Positions 1-7,660 of a stretch of 17,972 bases of DNA are shown one piece after another. Positions within the stretch are counted from its first letter, which is position 1; every line of letters begins with the position of its first letter. The stretch spans positions 1 through 17,972 of the forward strand of contig SBEK01000072.1 of assembly GCA_009668925.1 (NCBI GenBank), in the 5' to 3' direction. The translations under genes were made by a program, and so were the position numbers. Under the pieces are notes generated by a model. That model saw nothing but the letters and a program-made list of their open reading frames with translations, did no database searches and was not told the origin of the DNA. Source of the DNA: Deltaproteobacteria bacterium (lineage in GTDB: Bacteria; Desulfobacterota; Syntrophia; Syntrophales; Smithellaceae).

Positions 1-69
1 GTATTAAAGATACGTTGAGGAAGCCGACAACGACGCCAACAAAGATAGCGCTTTGATTTAGAATTGGCG
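1..69 (-). other. Possible start of a further operon gene, unresolved
   Basis: This is the stretch after the permease stop codon on the minus strand. One frame stays open to the window edge and encodes a hydrophobic run (AIFVGVVVGFLNVSLI) that could be a membrane segment, but I see no ATG or GTG with a ribosome site for it. Another frame starts with an ATG overlapping the permease stop (minus strand, about 76-74) but encodes an Arg/Cys-rich peptide unlike a real protein. Too little sequence is present to call a gene. Confidence 0.2.
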
Positions 70-1308
70 TTATACATGGCGCAGGGCTTCAATAGGCTCC
101 ATCTTCGACGCCTTGAAGGCGGGCTGGAGGCTCGCCGCCACAGCGACACCTATAACGATAATGGATACGGCGAGCAGATCAGACGGCTGCAGGGTCGCCT
201 TGAGCAAAAGCCCCTGCTGCTGGCCGAAATCAAACCGAATGCCGACGAGATTGACGATGAAAATGATGCCGGCGCCCAGCACGACTCCCACGGCGGCTCC
301 GGCAACGCCCAGGCAGAAGCCTTCGATAATGAACATCGAGCGAATCCGGCCCGGCAGCGTACCGATGGCGGCGATAGTGCCGATTTCCCGAATCCGTTCA
401 TAAACGGCCATGATCATGACATTCATAATGCTGATGAGGACAATCGCCACCAGCATGATTTTGATGAAGAAGGTCATGACGTCGATCATCCGGGCGATGT
501 TGAAGAAAGGCGACAACTGTTCCCACGAGTGCACCTCAAACATGGGCTTGCCTTCCTTGTTGACTGCGTCCGCGACTTTACGCTCCAATTGCTTGACAAC
601 GGCGGGAAGCCGGCTGAAATCCTTCAGGCGAACGGCCACCTCGCTTACTTCGGCCCCGGGCATGCGGAGCACTTCGGCGGCGTCGTCGATGTGAATATAT
701 CCGTCGCGGCCGCCCGGGCCAGTGGCGCTCTCCAGAATTCCGGAGACGATAAACTGCTTGCCGTTCACGGAGCCGTCCGCATTGGTCGCCACAATAACAA
801 CCGTGTCGCTAAGCTTCACCTTCAGCCCTTTGGCCAGCAGCGCGGGCACCCAAATTTCACCGCGGGCGAGCGTCTTTGCGCCCGCGGAGATGCGTGAAGT
901 CAATAAAGGAACGGTCTTAAACTCCCGGTCCGGATAGATGCCGTTTAAGCGGATATTGGTGGTCTCCGCAAAATTGCTGAACATGCCTCCGAATTTGAGG
1001 CGGGGTGAAAAAGCCGCCACGTCCGGCGCCGACGCCAGCATCGCTGCGACTTTTGAATAGGCCTCCGGCTTCAAATTCATGTTCAGTGGCAGATTATCAA
1101 TGGAGGCAACGTACCCCTTGCGGTGGATCTGAAGATGCCCCAGCATGGAATCCGTGATCTGGCCGATCATCATGGACTTGAAAGAACCGGTGAGGGACAC
1201 AAAGACCAGAACAAAAACCACACCGATGGTGATCAGCGACGCCGTGAGCAGCGTTCTTCTTTTGTAGCGGATGAGATTGCGGACGGCGATCTTAAATAAA
1301 TTCCTCAT
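70..1308 (-). CDS. ABC transporter permease, MacB/LolC-E (FtsX-like) type
   Basis: Membrane subunit of an ABC exporter of the MacB/LolCDE superfamily, which moves lipoproteins, peptides or small molecules out of the inner membrane rather than importing solutes. The 412 residues show the family layout: one membrane segment near residues 18-45 after a basic N-terminus (RYKRRTLL), a large extracytoplasmic domain to about residue 270, then three segments at about 278-300, 320-355 and 375-395. The stretch around YERIREIGTIAAIG is the FtsX-family coupling region expected to contact the ATPase, and the C-terminal KMEPIEALRHV ending is typical. Its ATG overlaps the stop of the upstream ATPase gene (ATGA), so the two are co-translated. 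Substrate cannot be told from sequence: no membrane-fusion protein or outer-membrane partner is visible, though the operon may continue past base 1. Confidence 0.9.
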   Translation of the reverse strand: MRNLFKIAVRNLIRYKRRTLLTASLITIGVVFVLVFVSLTGSFKSMMIGQITDSMLGHLQIHRKGYVASIDNLPLNMNLKPEAYSKVAAMLASAPDVAAFSPRLKFGGMFSNFAETTNIRLNGIYPDREFKTVPLLTSRISAGAKTLARGEIWVPALLAKGLKVKLSDTVVIVATNADGSVNGKQFIVSGILESATGPGGRDGYIHIDDAAEVLRMPGAEVSEVAVRLKDFSRLPAVVKQLERKVADAVNKEGKPMFEVHSWEQLSPFFNIARMIDVMTFFIKIMLVAIVLISIMNVMIMAVYERIREIGTIAAIGTLPGRIRSMFIIEGFCLGVAGAAVGVVLGAGIIFIVNLVGIRFDFGQQQGLLLKATLQPSDLLAVSIIVIGVAVAASLQPAFKASKMEPIEALRHV

Positions 1309-2006
1309 GGCTTTGCCGCCCCCTTCGTTTCTTTTCCGACGAGCCGGCCGTCTTCCAGGCGAAAGATGACTTCGGCCTCGCCGACAATCTTGGTGTCATG
1401 GGTGGAGAAAATAAACGTCGTTCCGAAATCGTCGCGCATTTTCTTCATGAGACCGATGACCGCATAGGCCGTCTGCGAGTCCAGGTTCGCCGTGGGTTCG
1501 TCGGCGAGAACCAGCGCGGGATTGGTCACCAGCGCGCGGGCGACGGCCACCCGCTGTTTCTGACCGCCCGATATCTGATGGGGATATTTTTTGGCTTGTT
1601 CGGTCATGCCGACCGCCGCCAGCATCCGGGAGATTCTTTCGGCGCGCTCCTCCGGAGCGACGTTCTGGACCATGATCAGCGGGTATTCGATATTTTCGTA
1701 AACGGTGAGCACGGGAATCATGTTGAAGTCCTGAAAAATGAAGCCGAGATTCCTGCCCCGGAAGGCGGCGCTTTCCTTACGCCCCAAACCGATAACATCC
1801 GTATCCGCAATCCTCAGATTCCCCGCGGACGGCTTATCGAGACAGCCGATGAGGTTAAGGATCGTGGTCTTGCCGCTGCCCGAAGGCCCGACAAACGAAA
1901 CAAAGGAGGCGGGCTCAACTTCAAAGTCCACATCCCGGAGGGCATGAACCACAACATCCTCCGTCCGGTAATCTTTCGTAATGTTCTGCGCTCTAATCAA
2001 TGACAC
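1305..2006 (-). CDS. ABC transporter ATP-binding protein, LolD/MacB family
   Basis: ATPase subunit that powers the permease encoded directly downstream. I chose the GTG at 2006-2004, giving 233 residues, because AGGAGAAGG lies at 2012-2020 just ahead and the protein then begins at the conserved LIRAQNITKDY. The longer reading from ATG 2063 adds 19 charged, unconserved residues. Visible motifs: Walker A GPSGSGKTT (40-48), Q-loop FQD (Q92), signature SGGQKQR (146-152), Walker B LVLADEP (165-171), D-loop NLDS (174-177) and switch His in STHD (H203). The FNMIPVLTVYENIEYPL stretch after the Q-loop is typical of LolD/MacB ATPases. It shares a 4-base overlap with the permease. A promoter lies at 2081-2109. 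The family is certain; the cargo is unknown. Confidence 0.92.
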   Translation of the reverse strand: MSLIRAQNITKDYRTEDVVVHALRDVDFEVEPASFVSFVGPSGSGKTTILNLIGCLDKPSAGNLRIADTDVIGLGRKESAAFRGRNLGFIFQDFNMIPVLTVYENIEYPLIMVQNVAPEERAERISRMLAAVGMTEQAKKYPHQISGGQKQRVAVARALVTNPALVLADEPTANLDSQTAYAVIGLMKKMRDDFGTTFIFSTHDTKIVGEAEVIFRLEDGRLVGKETKGAAKP

Positions 2007-2080
2007 CCGGTCCTTCTCCTTTTCTTTTGCGGCGAATGGACAGAGATCCCTATTCATCCGCACAATTTAAGCGCCTGATT

Positions 2081-2109
2081 ATTGTAATGACCCGTTCCCT
2101 GTTAAGCAA
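2081..2109 (-). promoter_or_regulatory. Predicted sigma70-type promoter of the ABC exporter operon
   Basis: Reading the minus strand, TTGCTT (2109-2104) and TACAAT (2086-2081) are separated by exactly 17 bases. The -10 matches the consensus at five of six positions and the -35 at three of six. It would start transcription near 2074 and leave a leader of about 65 bases before the GTG start. It is a prediction from spacing and consensus only. Confidence 0.5.
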
Positions 2110-2410
2110 GGTACAGGCCAGGAAAAAAAGAATAAGTGTAAGGATTTGATTTAATGGGACTATCAAAAAATATCGCTGTTCATCGGGAGGAAGCCTTTGC
2201 CGGAAATGTGGATAAAATATATCCAGATAACATACTTACTGGATCTTATATACCCTGCCAGGAAATTCCCCGGACGCGAAGAATAACGATCGCGATCAAC
2301 GGGGCCAGATGGACTTTACCGGCAATTTCGTTGCACCGTCGTTGAACTCTCTGGAAACACGCGGCGCCCGACCTTCCGCGAATTCACATCCGGTTAAAGC
2401 TTCCTTTCCC
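2110..2410. other. Gene-free gap between the ars operon and the ABC operon
   Basis: About 300 bases with no convincing gene: the open frames here are short, lack ribosome sites and have no recognisable content. It holds an AT-rich patch with three alternating complementary blocks: TGGAT at 2209-2213, ATCCA at 2221-2225 and TGGAT at 2240-2244. The middle block can therefore pair with either neighbour (TGGATA/TATCCA with a 5-base loop, or ATCCAG/CTGGAT with a 12-base loop). No terminator with a U-run was found after the last ars gene. Confidence 0.4.
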
Positions 2411-3019
2411 CTATTTTTTCTTTTCAGCGGCGAGGCGCGCTTTCAATTTCTGCAGCCCGTCCCAAATCTCTTCGGTGCCGACATATTTTTTTTCTTCCGC
2501 TATGGAATAGCGAATAACGCATGACGGCGACTCATCAACCTTATGCTGCTTAATCATCTGGCTGAGCCTGTTGAAAATAGGCTTGACCTCGAAGGATCTC
2601 CAGACAATTTTTTGCTCCTTCACGTAAGCCAGCAGCGCTTCGCGGTCGTCGATCCGCTTCTCCTGGGCGGCATTGAAAAGAACCCGACGGATGCGGAACA
2701 TTTCTTCATCGCTCGGCCCGGCGTTTACGGCATAGAGAAAAAGACGGACATAAAGAGGCGTCTCCTTGTGAAACGGAACATCGGCGAAGATAATCTTTAC
2801 CTTCCCTGTGGCCAGCAATTCCTTCAAAAGCGGCTCGGCCTTGGTATCCAACTGATTGCAGGGTGAACACAGATAGTCGGAGAACATGATCACCTCGTAG
2901 GGGCCTGTTCCCACGGAGGGAATGGTGTTTAGAGCCTGGGCATAAGCTGTCCCGGCGGCGAGACCGAGCATGATCGCGGCAGATAAGGCGGCAAGAGATA
3001 ATTTCAATTTTTCGAGCAT
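2411..3019 (-). CDS. Exported DsbA/thioredoxin-fold protein with CSPC active site
   Basis: Predicted periplasmic thiol-disulfide protein and last gene of the ars cluster. From the ATG at 3019, preceded by GGAGG at 3030-3034, it has 202 residues; a longer reading to 3064 would bury the signal peptide behind 15 polar residues. The signal peptide is clear (MLEKLKLSLAALSAAIMLGL...AYA, cleavage near 27). The mature part opens with the beta strand YEVIMFSDYL and the redox pair C51-S-P-C54, followed by a helical insertion (about 85-150) as in DsbA/DsbG-like proteins. SPSCVI near 165 sits where the cis-Pro loop should be, and a third Cys follows that proline. The charged tail ends KLKARLAAEKKK. Whether it oxidises, reduces or chaperones a thiol target is not readable; the CcdA-like protein upstream suggests it may be kept reduced. 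Confidence 0.82.
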   Translation of the reverse strand: MLEKLKLSLAALSAAIMLGLAAGTAYAQALNTIPSVGTGPYEVIMFSDYLCSPCNQLDTKAEPLLKELLATGKVKIIFADVPFHKETPLYVRLFLYAVNAGPSDEEMFRIRRVLFNAAQEKRIDDREALLAYVKEQKIVWRSFEVKPIFNRLSQMIKQHKVDESPSCVIRYSIAEEKKYVGTEEIWDGLQKLKARLAAEKKK

Positions 3020-3060
3020 AAAGCGAGGACCTCCATGTTTTTCATTAATATATTCATCGA

Positions 3061-4110
3061 TCATTGCTTTGAAAAGTATTTTTGTTGAAATTTCAGCGCG
3101 ACCGTGACCAGGCCGATCATCACCGGCACTTCGACCAGCGGACCGATGACGGCCGCAAACGCCGCGCCGGAATTAATGCCGAAAACGGCAATGGCCACCG
3201 CGATCGCCAGTTCAAAATTGTTGCTGGCCGCCGTGAAGGCCAGAGTCGTTGTCTTGGAATAATCCGCGCCCAGTTTCCGTCCCAGATAAAATGAAACCAG
3301 AAACATGGCGACAAAGTAAACAAGCAGCGGAATGGCAATGCGCACGACATCCAGAGGGAGCCCAATGATCAGATTGCCTTTCAGACTGAACATCACGACA
3401 ATGGTGAAGAGGAGCGCGATCAGCGTGAGAGGGCTGATGAGCGGCACAAAGCGCGCATGGTATTTTTCCTTTCCCACGAGCTTGACGCCTATAAGACGCG
3501 TGAGAGCGCCGGCAATGCAGGGAATGCCCAGGTAAATGAAAACACTTTCGGCGATCTGGCGGATGCTGACGTCCACGATGCTGCCGGAAAATCCGAAATA
3601 CGGCGGCAAAACGGTGATGAAGAACCAGGCAAAGACGCTGTAAAAAAGCACCTGAAAGATGCTGTTGAATGCGACAAGGCCCGCGGCGTATTCGGTGTTG
3701 CCTTTCGCGAGTTCATTCCAGACGATCACCATCGCGATGCAGCGCGCCAGGCCGATCATGATCAGCCCCACCATGTAATCCGGCTTATCGGGCAGAAAGA
3801 CAATGGCCAGAATGAACATCAGAATCGGCCCAATCACCCAGTTTTGCACGAGCGACAATCCCAGAACTTTCCCATTGCGGAAGACCTGCGGCATCTCCTC
3901 GTATTTCACCTTGGCAAACGGCGGGTACATCATCAAAATGAGACCCACGGCAATGGGAAGATTGGTGGTCCCGACCTGGAATGAATTAATAAAGGTTTCG
4001 ACGCCGGGGATAAAATAGCCCAGACCCACTCCCAGAATCATGGCCGCAAAAATCCACAACGTGAGATAACGGTCTAAGAAAGACAGCTTGCTCGCTACAT
4101 GTTCCGACAT
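3061..4110 (-). CDS. acr3: ACR3-family arsenite efflux permease
   Basis: Inner-membrane arsenite extruder of the ACR3 (BART superfamily) class, which expels As(III), and sometimes Sb(III), using the proton motive force. I start at ATG 4110 (349 residues), because AGGAG lies 8 bases upstream, inside the 5-codon-longer GTG reading. Ten or so membrane segments are visible. The two residues reported as essential in characterised ACR3 proteins are present: the Cys in [12 protein letters not shown] (C124) and the Glu in [13 protein letters not shown] (E300). Length is normal for a bacterial ACR3 without fusion. It sits 18 bases after the two-domain thioredoxin gene and ends about 40 bases before the DsbA-like gene's start, well inside the operon. 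This is the clearest function in the cluster. Confidence 0.96.
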   Translation of the reverse strand: MSEHVASKLSFLDRYLTLWIFAAMILGVGLGYFIPGVETFINSFQVGTTNLPIAVGLILMMYPPFAKVKYEEMPQVFRNGKVLGLSLVQNWVIGPILMFILAIVFLPDKPDYMVGLIMIGLARCIAMVIVWNELAKGNTEYAAGLVAFNSIFQVLFYSVFAWFFITVLPPYFGFSGSIVDVSIRQIAESVFIYLGIPCIAGALTRLIGVKLVGKEKYHARFVPLISPLTLIALLFTIVVMFSLKGNLIIGLPLDVVRIAIPLLVYFVAMFLVSFYLGRKLGADYSKTTTLAFTAASNNFELAIAVAIAVFGINSGAAFAAVIGPLVEVPVMIGLVTVALKFQQKYFSKQ

Positions 4111-4128
4111 GATTTTACTCCTCACTTT

Positions 4129-4635
4129 TTATTTTATATTTCGGGCGGCGCAGGCCAGCCACTCGCGGATTTTTTTCTTATCCGGCAAAACGCCCGTTGA
4201 GACAATTTTATTGTTGATGACCAGCGCCGGAACGCCCATGACGCCGTAGCGGGCGATTTCCTGCACGTCGGTGACGTGCTCCAAATCTCCCGCCAGATTC
4301 ATGTCGGCCATGATATCGCGCACCCCTCTCTCCAACGAATCGCACTGGTAGCAGCCGGGACCGAGAATGACCACGCGAAGGCCGGCGGCCGGTTCTTCGG
4401 GAACATCTTCGCCGAGATATTTTTTGTACTCGCGGACGACAGCCGCACGATAATCCGGCAGCAATTTTTCGGGAATATAATTTTTCTGGGCGATGCGCCG
4501 GATGATTTCCCGCGCGGCGTCTGGCTCGGATGCATCCTTCCCCATAGCGTGCACCGCCTCGCGGATCGCTTCATCAAGACCGATAACACCCGTGAGATGG
4601 CCGGCCACATTGATTTGACTGATTTTTTCCTGCAT
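4129..4635 (-). CDS. Two-domain thioredoxin-like protein (unknown N-domain + CYQC thioredoxin domain)
   Basis: Cytoplasmic protein of 168 residues with no signal peptide. The start is firm, with AGGAGG 8-9 bases before the ATG. The C-terminal half (about 86-168) is a compact glutaredoxin/thioredoxin fold of the small redox-disulfide type: beta strand RVVILGPG, redox pair C95-Y-Q-C98, and the cis-Pro loop GVMGVPALVI (128-137 region), with a further Cys near the end. The N-terminal half (1-80) is not a thioredoxin fold. It has an IGLDEAIREAV helix, an AAREIIRRIAQKNYIP segment and a DYRAAVVREYKKYLGE helix, and I cannot assign it to a named family with confidence. Position between arsC and acr3 suggests it reduces ArsC or hands thiol-bound arsenite onward; that is inference. 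Confidence 0.75.
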   Translation of the reverse strand: MQEKISQINVAGHLTGVIGLDEAIREAVHAMGKDASEPDAAREIIRRIAQKNYIPEKLLPDYRAAVVREYKKYLGEDVPEEPAAGLRVVILGPGCYQCDSLERGVRDIMADMNLAGDLEHVTDVQEIARYGVMGVPALVINNKIVSTGVLPDKKKIREWLACAARNIK

Positions 4636-4663
4636 AGACGAAACCTCCTGCTCCGAATCCGGA

Positions 4664-5080
4664 TCACGCTTTACCGGATAATAGCGTCATCAGCATTTCT
4701 TTTATTTCATCCCGGACGCGCCGGAATTCTCGCAGGACTTCTTCCCCGGCGCCTGCGGCTTTGGCCGGGTCATCAAATCCCCTGTGCCTTCTTTTCACTC
4801 CCCCGATATAGAGCGGACAGGTTTCGTTGGCGCCGCCGCAAAGCGTGATGACCTCATCAAAACTCTGTCCGTCGAATACCGAAAGATTCTTCGACTGCTG
4901 CTGTGAAATGTCGACGCCGATTTCTTTGAGGACCTCCACAGCCAGCGGATGAACGAAAGAGGCCTCCGTGCCGGCCGAAAAGGCCTGAACCCGATCGCCG
5001 AATAAATGGTTCGCTATGCCCTCCGCCATCTGCGAGCGGCAGGAGTTGGCCGTACAGAGAAACAACACTCTTCTTTTCAT
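4664..5080 (-). CDS. arsC: Arsenate reductase, thioredoxin-coupled low-MW phosphatase type
   Basis: Reduces arsenate to arsenite in the cytoplasm so that ACR3 can export it. The 138 residues carry the low-molecular-weight tyrosine phosphatase P-loop C9-TANSC-R15-S (CX5R), the redox cysteines C81 and C88 in ITLCGGANETCPL, and the catalytic Asp in FDDPAKA (102-108). The three cysteines lie one position before the C10/C82/C89 triad of Bacillus/Staphylococcus pI258-type ArsC, which uses thioredoxin, not glutaredoxin, to regenerate. That fits the many thioredoxin genes alongside. The start has a GAGGAG close upstream (short spacing). It lies 18 bases after the CcdA-like gene and 28 before the two-domain thioredoxin gene. 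Confidence 0.95.
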   Translation of the reverse strand: MKRRVLFLCTANSCRSQMAEGIANHLFGDRVQAFSAGTEASFVHPLAVEVLKEIGVDISQQQSKNLSVFDGQSFDEVITLCGGANETCPLYIGGVKRRHRGFDDPAKAAGAGEEVLREFRRVRDEIKEMLMTLLSGKA

Positions 5081-5098
5081 CTCTCCTCATTTAACCCT

Positions 5099-5806
5099 TT
5101 AAATCCAGTTCAGTGCCATCAGATAAACTCCGGCCAGCATGACCAGCACGCCGCACATCTTTTTTAAGATTACCGCCCCCCGCGATTTTTCCGTCCACTG
5201 CAGATAATGCTGAACCATTTCCGTAAATGTCCCCACCAGAACCAAAACCGCGCAGTGTCCGATACCGTATGCCAAGAGAAGCGACAGCGCAAAAACAATT
5301 TCAGTCGCAGCGATGCTGAAAACGACGCCCAGCATGGTCGCCATGTAAGCAAATGTGCAGGGCCCCAGAGCAATGCCGAATAAGAGCCCCAAAATAAAGG
5401 CCGCCAGAAATCCCTTTCTTTTAAAATTCGGATTCGCGCCGCCCTCCATAAAGGGCAGCGGAAGAATCCCGAGCAGGTTAAGACCAATGGCAAAAAATAT
5501 AATCGCCACGAAATAATTGCCGTAGCCGCCGATATCTCCGATCATCCTTCCGGCAAGACCGGTGACGAGGCCGATCAAACCGATCGTAATCAGGATGCCC
5601 AAACCGAAGAGCAGCGACAGAACAAAAGCCCGCTTTGCCGTAATGTTCCCCTGCCCGTCGATGAAGCCGACAATCAACGGAATGCAGGCGATGTGACAGG
5701 GTGACAGAATAACGGAAAGCACGCCCCAGATCGATGCGGCGATAACGGCGATTGCCGGCGTCTGCGTGAGGGCATGCGAAAGCCAGGTAAACAGATCAAC
5801 GACCAT
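5099..5806 (-). CDS. CcdA/DsbD-type membrane electron-transfer protein
   Basis: Inner-membrane protein of 235 residues with about six hydrophobic segments that carries reducing power from cytoplasmic thioredoxin to periplasmic thiol proteins. The diagnostic cysteines are present at the start of two symmetric halves: ILSPCHIAC (C37, C41) and LGPCTFA (C150), each next to proline as in CcdA and the DsbD transmembrane domain. There is no periplasmic or C-terminal thioredoxin domain, so it needs separate partners; the gene directly before it encodes an exported CxxC protein. The upstream stop TAA and this ATG are immediately adjacent, and the ribosome site (GGGAG) lies inside the upstream gene, indicating coupling. 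Cytochrome c maturation is the alternative role for CcdA proteins, but nothing here points to it. Confidence 0.88.
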   Translation of the reverse strand: MVVDLFTWLSHALTQTPAIAVIAASIWGVLSVILSPCHIACIPLIVGFIDGQGNITAKRAFVLSLLFGLGILITIGLIGLVTGLAGRMIGDIGGYGNYFVAIIFFAIGLNLLGILPLPFMEGGANPNFKRKGFLAAFILGLLFGIALGPCTFAYMATMLGVVFSIAATEIVFALSLLLAYGIGHCAVLVLVGTFTEMVQHYLQWTEKSRGAVILKKMCGVLVMLAGVYLMALNWI

Positions 5807-6190
5807 TTACCGGACTCCCTGCATCTGGAGCACTCTCACCACATCGACTTTGGGATAGTATCCCTCATGCCGGAAATATTCCTTGCCGTCCTTGTCCAGA
5901 AAGACCTGCGTAGGAATGATCCGGATATTATATTTTGCAGCATCGGCTTTGCCTTGGGAGGTCCAGACGTCATGAAAAACGACGCTGACCTGTCCCCTGT
6001 ATTCTTCTTCCACGGCCTTCATGATCGGCTGCATGGCCTTGCAGGGAATGCAGTTGACCGAACCGATTTCCACGAAGGTGACTTTCACGCCGCCCGCCGG
6101 CGCTTGCGCCAGCGCCACCGGCTGATCGGCGGATAATAACAGTATGGCCAGCAGACTCAAGACAAACACAATAGATTTTGAAGGCGTCAT
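5807..6190 (-). CDS. Exported thioredoxin-family protein with CIPC active site
   Basis: Periplasmic or membrane-anchored thioredoxin-like protein, 127 residues from ATG 6190. The hydrophobic N-terminus (SIVFVLSLLAILLLSADQPV...AQA) is a signal peptide or anchor. The mature domain has VTFVEIGSVNC47-IP-C50-KAMQPIM, the strand VSVVFHDVW, and the cis-Pro loop RIIPTQVFLDKDG, a full thioredoxin fold. Start choice: ATG 6190 has TGAGGA about 10 bases upstream. ATG 6199 (adding MKL) would have that site too close, and ATG 6232 has an AGGGA at usable distance and cannot be excluded. The mature protein is the same in all cases. Adjacency to the CcdA-like gene makes it the likely electron acceptor of that protein. 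Confidence 0.85.
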   Translation of the reverse strand: MTPSKSIVFVLSLLAILLLSADQPVALAQAPAGGVKVTFVEIGSVNCIPCKAMQPIMKAVEEEYRGQVSVVFHDVWTSQGKADAAKYNIRIIPTQVFLDKDGKEYFRHEGYYPKVDVVRVLQMQGVR

Positions 6191-6350
6191 CAGTTTCATG
6201 TCCTCATTAACATCAGCGTTTAAGATTTGCATAACGGTCCCTAAACAGTGAAATCGCTCAGGCTTCGGATTTCGTCCATCTTTGCTCTTTCCCCTCTTGA
6301 TTGCATAAGTGCCAGTCAACGTCCTGTATAGGGCCGTTGATTGGTTTGCG

Positions 6351-7400
6351 CTAGTAAATCCAGTTAAATAGAAATCCCACGATCATAATCCCCGTCGCGA
6401 CGACGCCGATAAAAATGGCGATGAGCGGCAGCTTGATCACTTTCTTGAGGATGATCATTTCGGGAAGCGATAGCCCGATGACGGCCATCATAAAAGCCAG
6501 AGCCGTGCCGAGCGCAGCACCCTTTTCCAGGAGCGCCTGAAGAATCGGGATGATCCCGGCGGCGTTCGAATAAAGGGGCACGCCGATCGCCACCGCCAGC
6601 GGCACCGACCACCACACGTCTTTTCCCATAATGGAGGCCATGAAATTTTCCGGCACGTAGCCGTGAACCGCCGCACCCACGGCAATGCCCGCCACAATAT
6701 AGATCCATACTTTGGAAACGATGTCCACGACCGCCGTATACCCTGCCTGAATTCTGTCGTGAAACGTCAGAGGCGCTTCTTCCATTTGAAAATCGCCGGT
6801 CTTAATTTCATAAACCCATTCTTCAACAAAGCGCTCCACTTTAAGGCGGCCGATCGCCCAACCGGAAAGGATCGCAATCAACCAGCCGGTTGATGCATAC
6901 AGCAAGGCGGTCTTCCAGCCGAACAGACCGAACAGCAAAACCAGCGCCACTTCATTGATCATCGGGGCGGCGACGAGAAATGAGAAGGTGACGCCCAGCG
7001 GAATGCCGCTTTCCACGAATCCGATAAAAAGCGGGATGGCCGAACACGTGCAGAAGGGCGTCACGATGCCCAGGCTTGCGGCCATAATGTTGCCGAGGAA
7101 CAAAGGTTTTCCTTCCAGCGCCTTTCTGGTTTTTTCCGGTGAAAAATAGGACCGGATAATGCCCACGACGAAAACGATAACCGTCAGCAGGATAAGCACC
7201 TTGGGCGTGTCGTAGAGAAAAAAACGGATGGCTTCCGTGAGATGCGCTGATTTGTTGAGCTTCAGGATATGATCCACGAAGAAATTGACGCCCCGTTCCA
7301 GAAAAATATACACGACGACCGCGAACGGTATCAGCACAAAGGGAATGTATTTTCGCTTATCGGGCCTGCCCGGATCAGATGAAGTGCAGCATTCAGCCAT
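6351..7400 (-). CDS. COG0701 family permease (ArsP-like, PF03773)
   Basis: Integral membrane permease of the COG0701/DUF318 family, to which the organoarsenical exporter ArsP belongs. From ATG 7400 (AGGAG upstream, 349 residues) it begins MAECCTSSD, a short cytoplasmic tail with adjacent cysteines C4-C5, then about eight to ten membrane segments. The family hallmark TPFCTCSAIPLF (C117, C119) is followed by GVTFSFLVAAPMINEVALVLLFGLFGW, and a second inverted half contains GVPLYSNAAGIIPI. A longer reading to 7616 exists but its extra 72 residues are Arg/Gly/Asp-rich out-of-frame translation of the upstream thioredoxin gene, so I reject it. Context (ArsR, ACR3, ArsC) suggests a trivalent arsenical or other soft-metal substrate, but other members of this family are uncharacterised, so substrate is inference. 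Confidence 0.87.
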   Translation of the reverse strand: MAECCTSSDPGRPDKRKYIPFVLIPFAVVVYIFLERGVNFFVDHILKLNKSAHLTEAIRFFLYDTPKVLILLTVIVFVVGIIRSYFSPEKTRKALEGKPLFLGNIMAASLGIVTPFCTCSAIPLFIGFVESGIPLGVTFSFLVAAPMINEVALVLLFGLFGWKTALLYASTGWLIAILSGWAIGRLKVERFVEEWVYEIKTGDFQMEEAPLTFHDRIQAGYTAVVDIVSKVWIYIVAGIAVGAAVHGYVPENFMASIMGKDVWWSVPLAVAIGVPLYSNAAGIIPILQALLEKGAALGTALAFMMAVIGLSLPEMIILKKVIKLPLIAIFIGVVATGIMIVGFLFNWIY

Positions 7401-7414
7401 ATGGGGCAATTCTC

Positions 7415-7651
7415 CTATTTTGCACCGATCATTTGTTTGATGTCTTCCGCCGAGGGAACACGGCCGGCCACTTTGACTTTTCCGTCGATCACGAGCGCCG
7501 GCGTCATCATCACGCCGCAACCCATGATCTTCTTGATGTCCTCCACTTTGCTGACCTCTGCATCGACGCCCGTCTCGCGAACGGCCGCGCGCACCAGTTC
7601 GTCGAGCTTGTGACATTTGGCGCAGCCGGTTCCCAGAATTTCAATTTTCAT
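7415..7651 (-). CDS. Small redox-active disulfide protein (mini-thioredoxin, CAKC)
   Basis: A 78-residue cytoplasmic protein of the small archaeal/bacterial thioredoxin-like type (TM0996/redox-active disulfide protein 2 class). It shows IEILGTGC10-AK-C13-HKLDELV and the cis-Pro loop GVMMTPALVIDGKV, which is nearly the whole fold. The start is secure: AGGAGGAG lies 5 bases ahead and the gene begins 9 bases after the arsR stop. It is followed after 14 bases by the COG0701 permease, a pairing seen in many genomes. Possible jobs are reducing ArsC or the permease cysteines, or carrying metalloid to the permease; the sequence alone cannot choose. Confidence 0.88.
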   Translation of the reverse strand: MKIEILGTGCAKCHKLDELVRAAVRETGVDAEVSKVEDIKKIMGCGVMMTPALVIDGKVKVAGRVPSAEDIKQMIGAK

Positions 7652-7660
7652 TGTCTCCTC

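Noticed and set aside
64..897. Long open frame on the plus strand opposite the ABC permease
   Set aside because: His/Asp/Asn-rich translation typical of an antisense shadow; no ribosome site and no domain, while the minus-strand permease is clear.
2154..2524. Small plus-strand genes in the gap before the DsbA-like gene
   Set aside because: The 63- and 71-codon frames have no ribosome site or recognisable content, and the second runs antisense into the DsbA-like gene.
7401..7616. N-terminal 72-residue extension of the COG0701 permease
   Set aside because: It is an out-of-frame reading of the CAKC thioredoxin gene on the same strand, rich in Arg, Gly and Asp; the ATG at 7400 has its own ribosome site and begins the recognisable protein.
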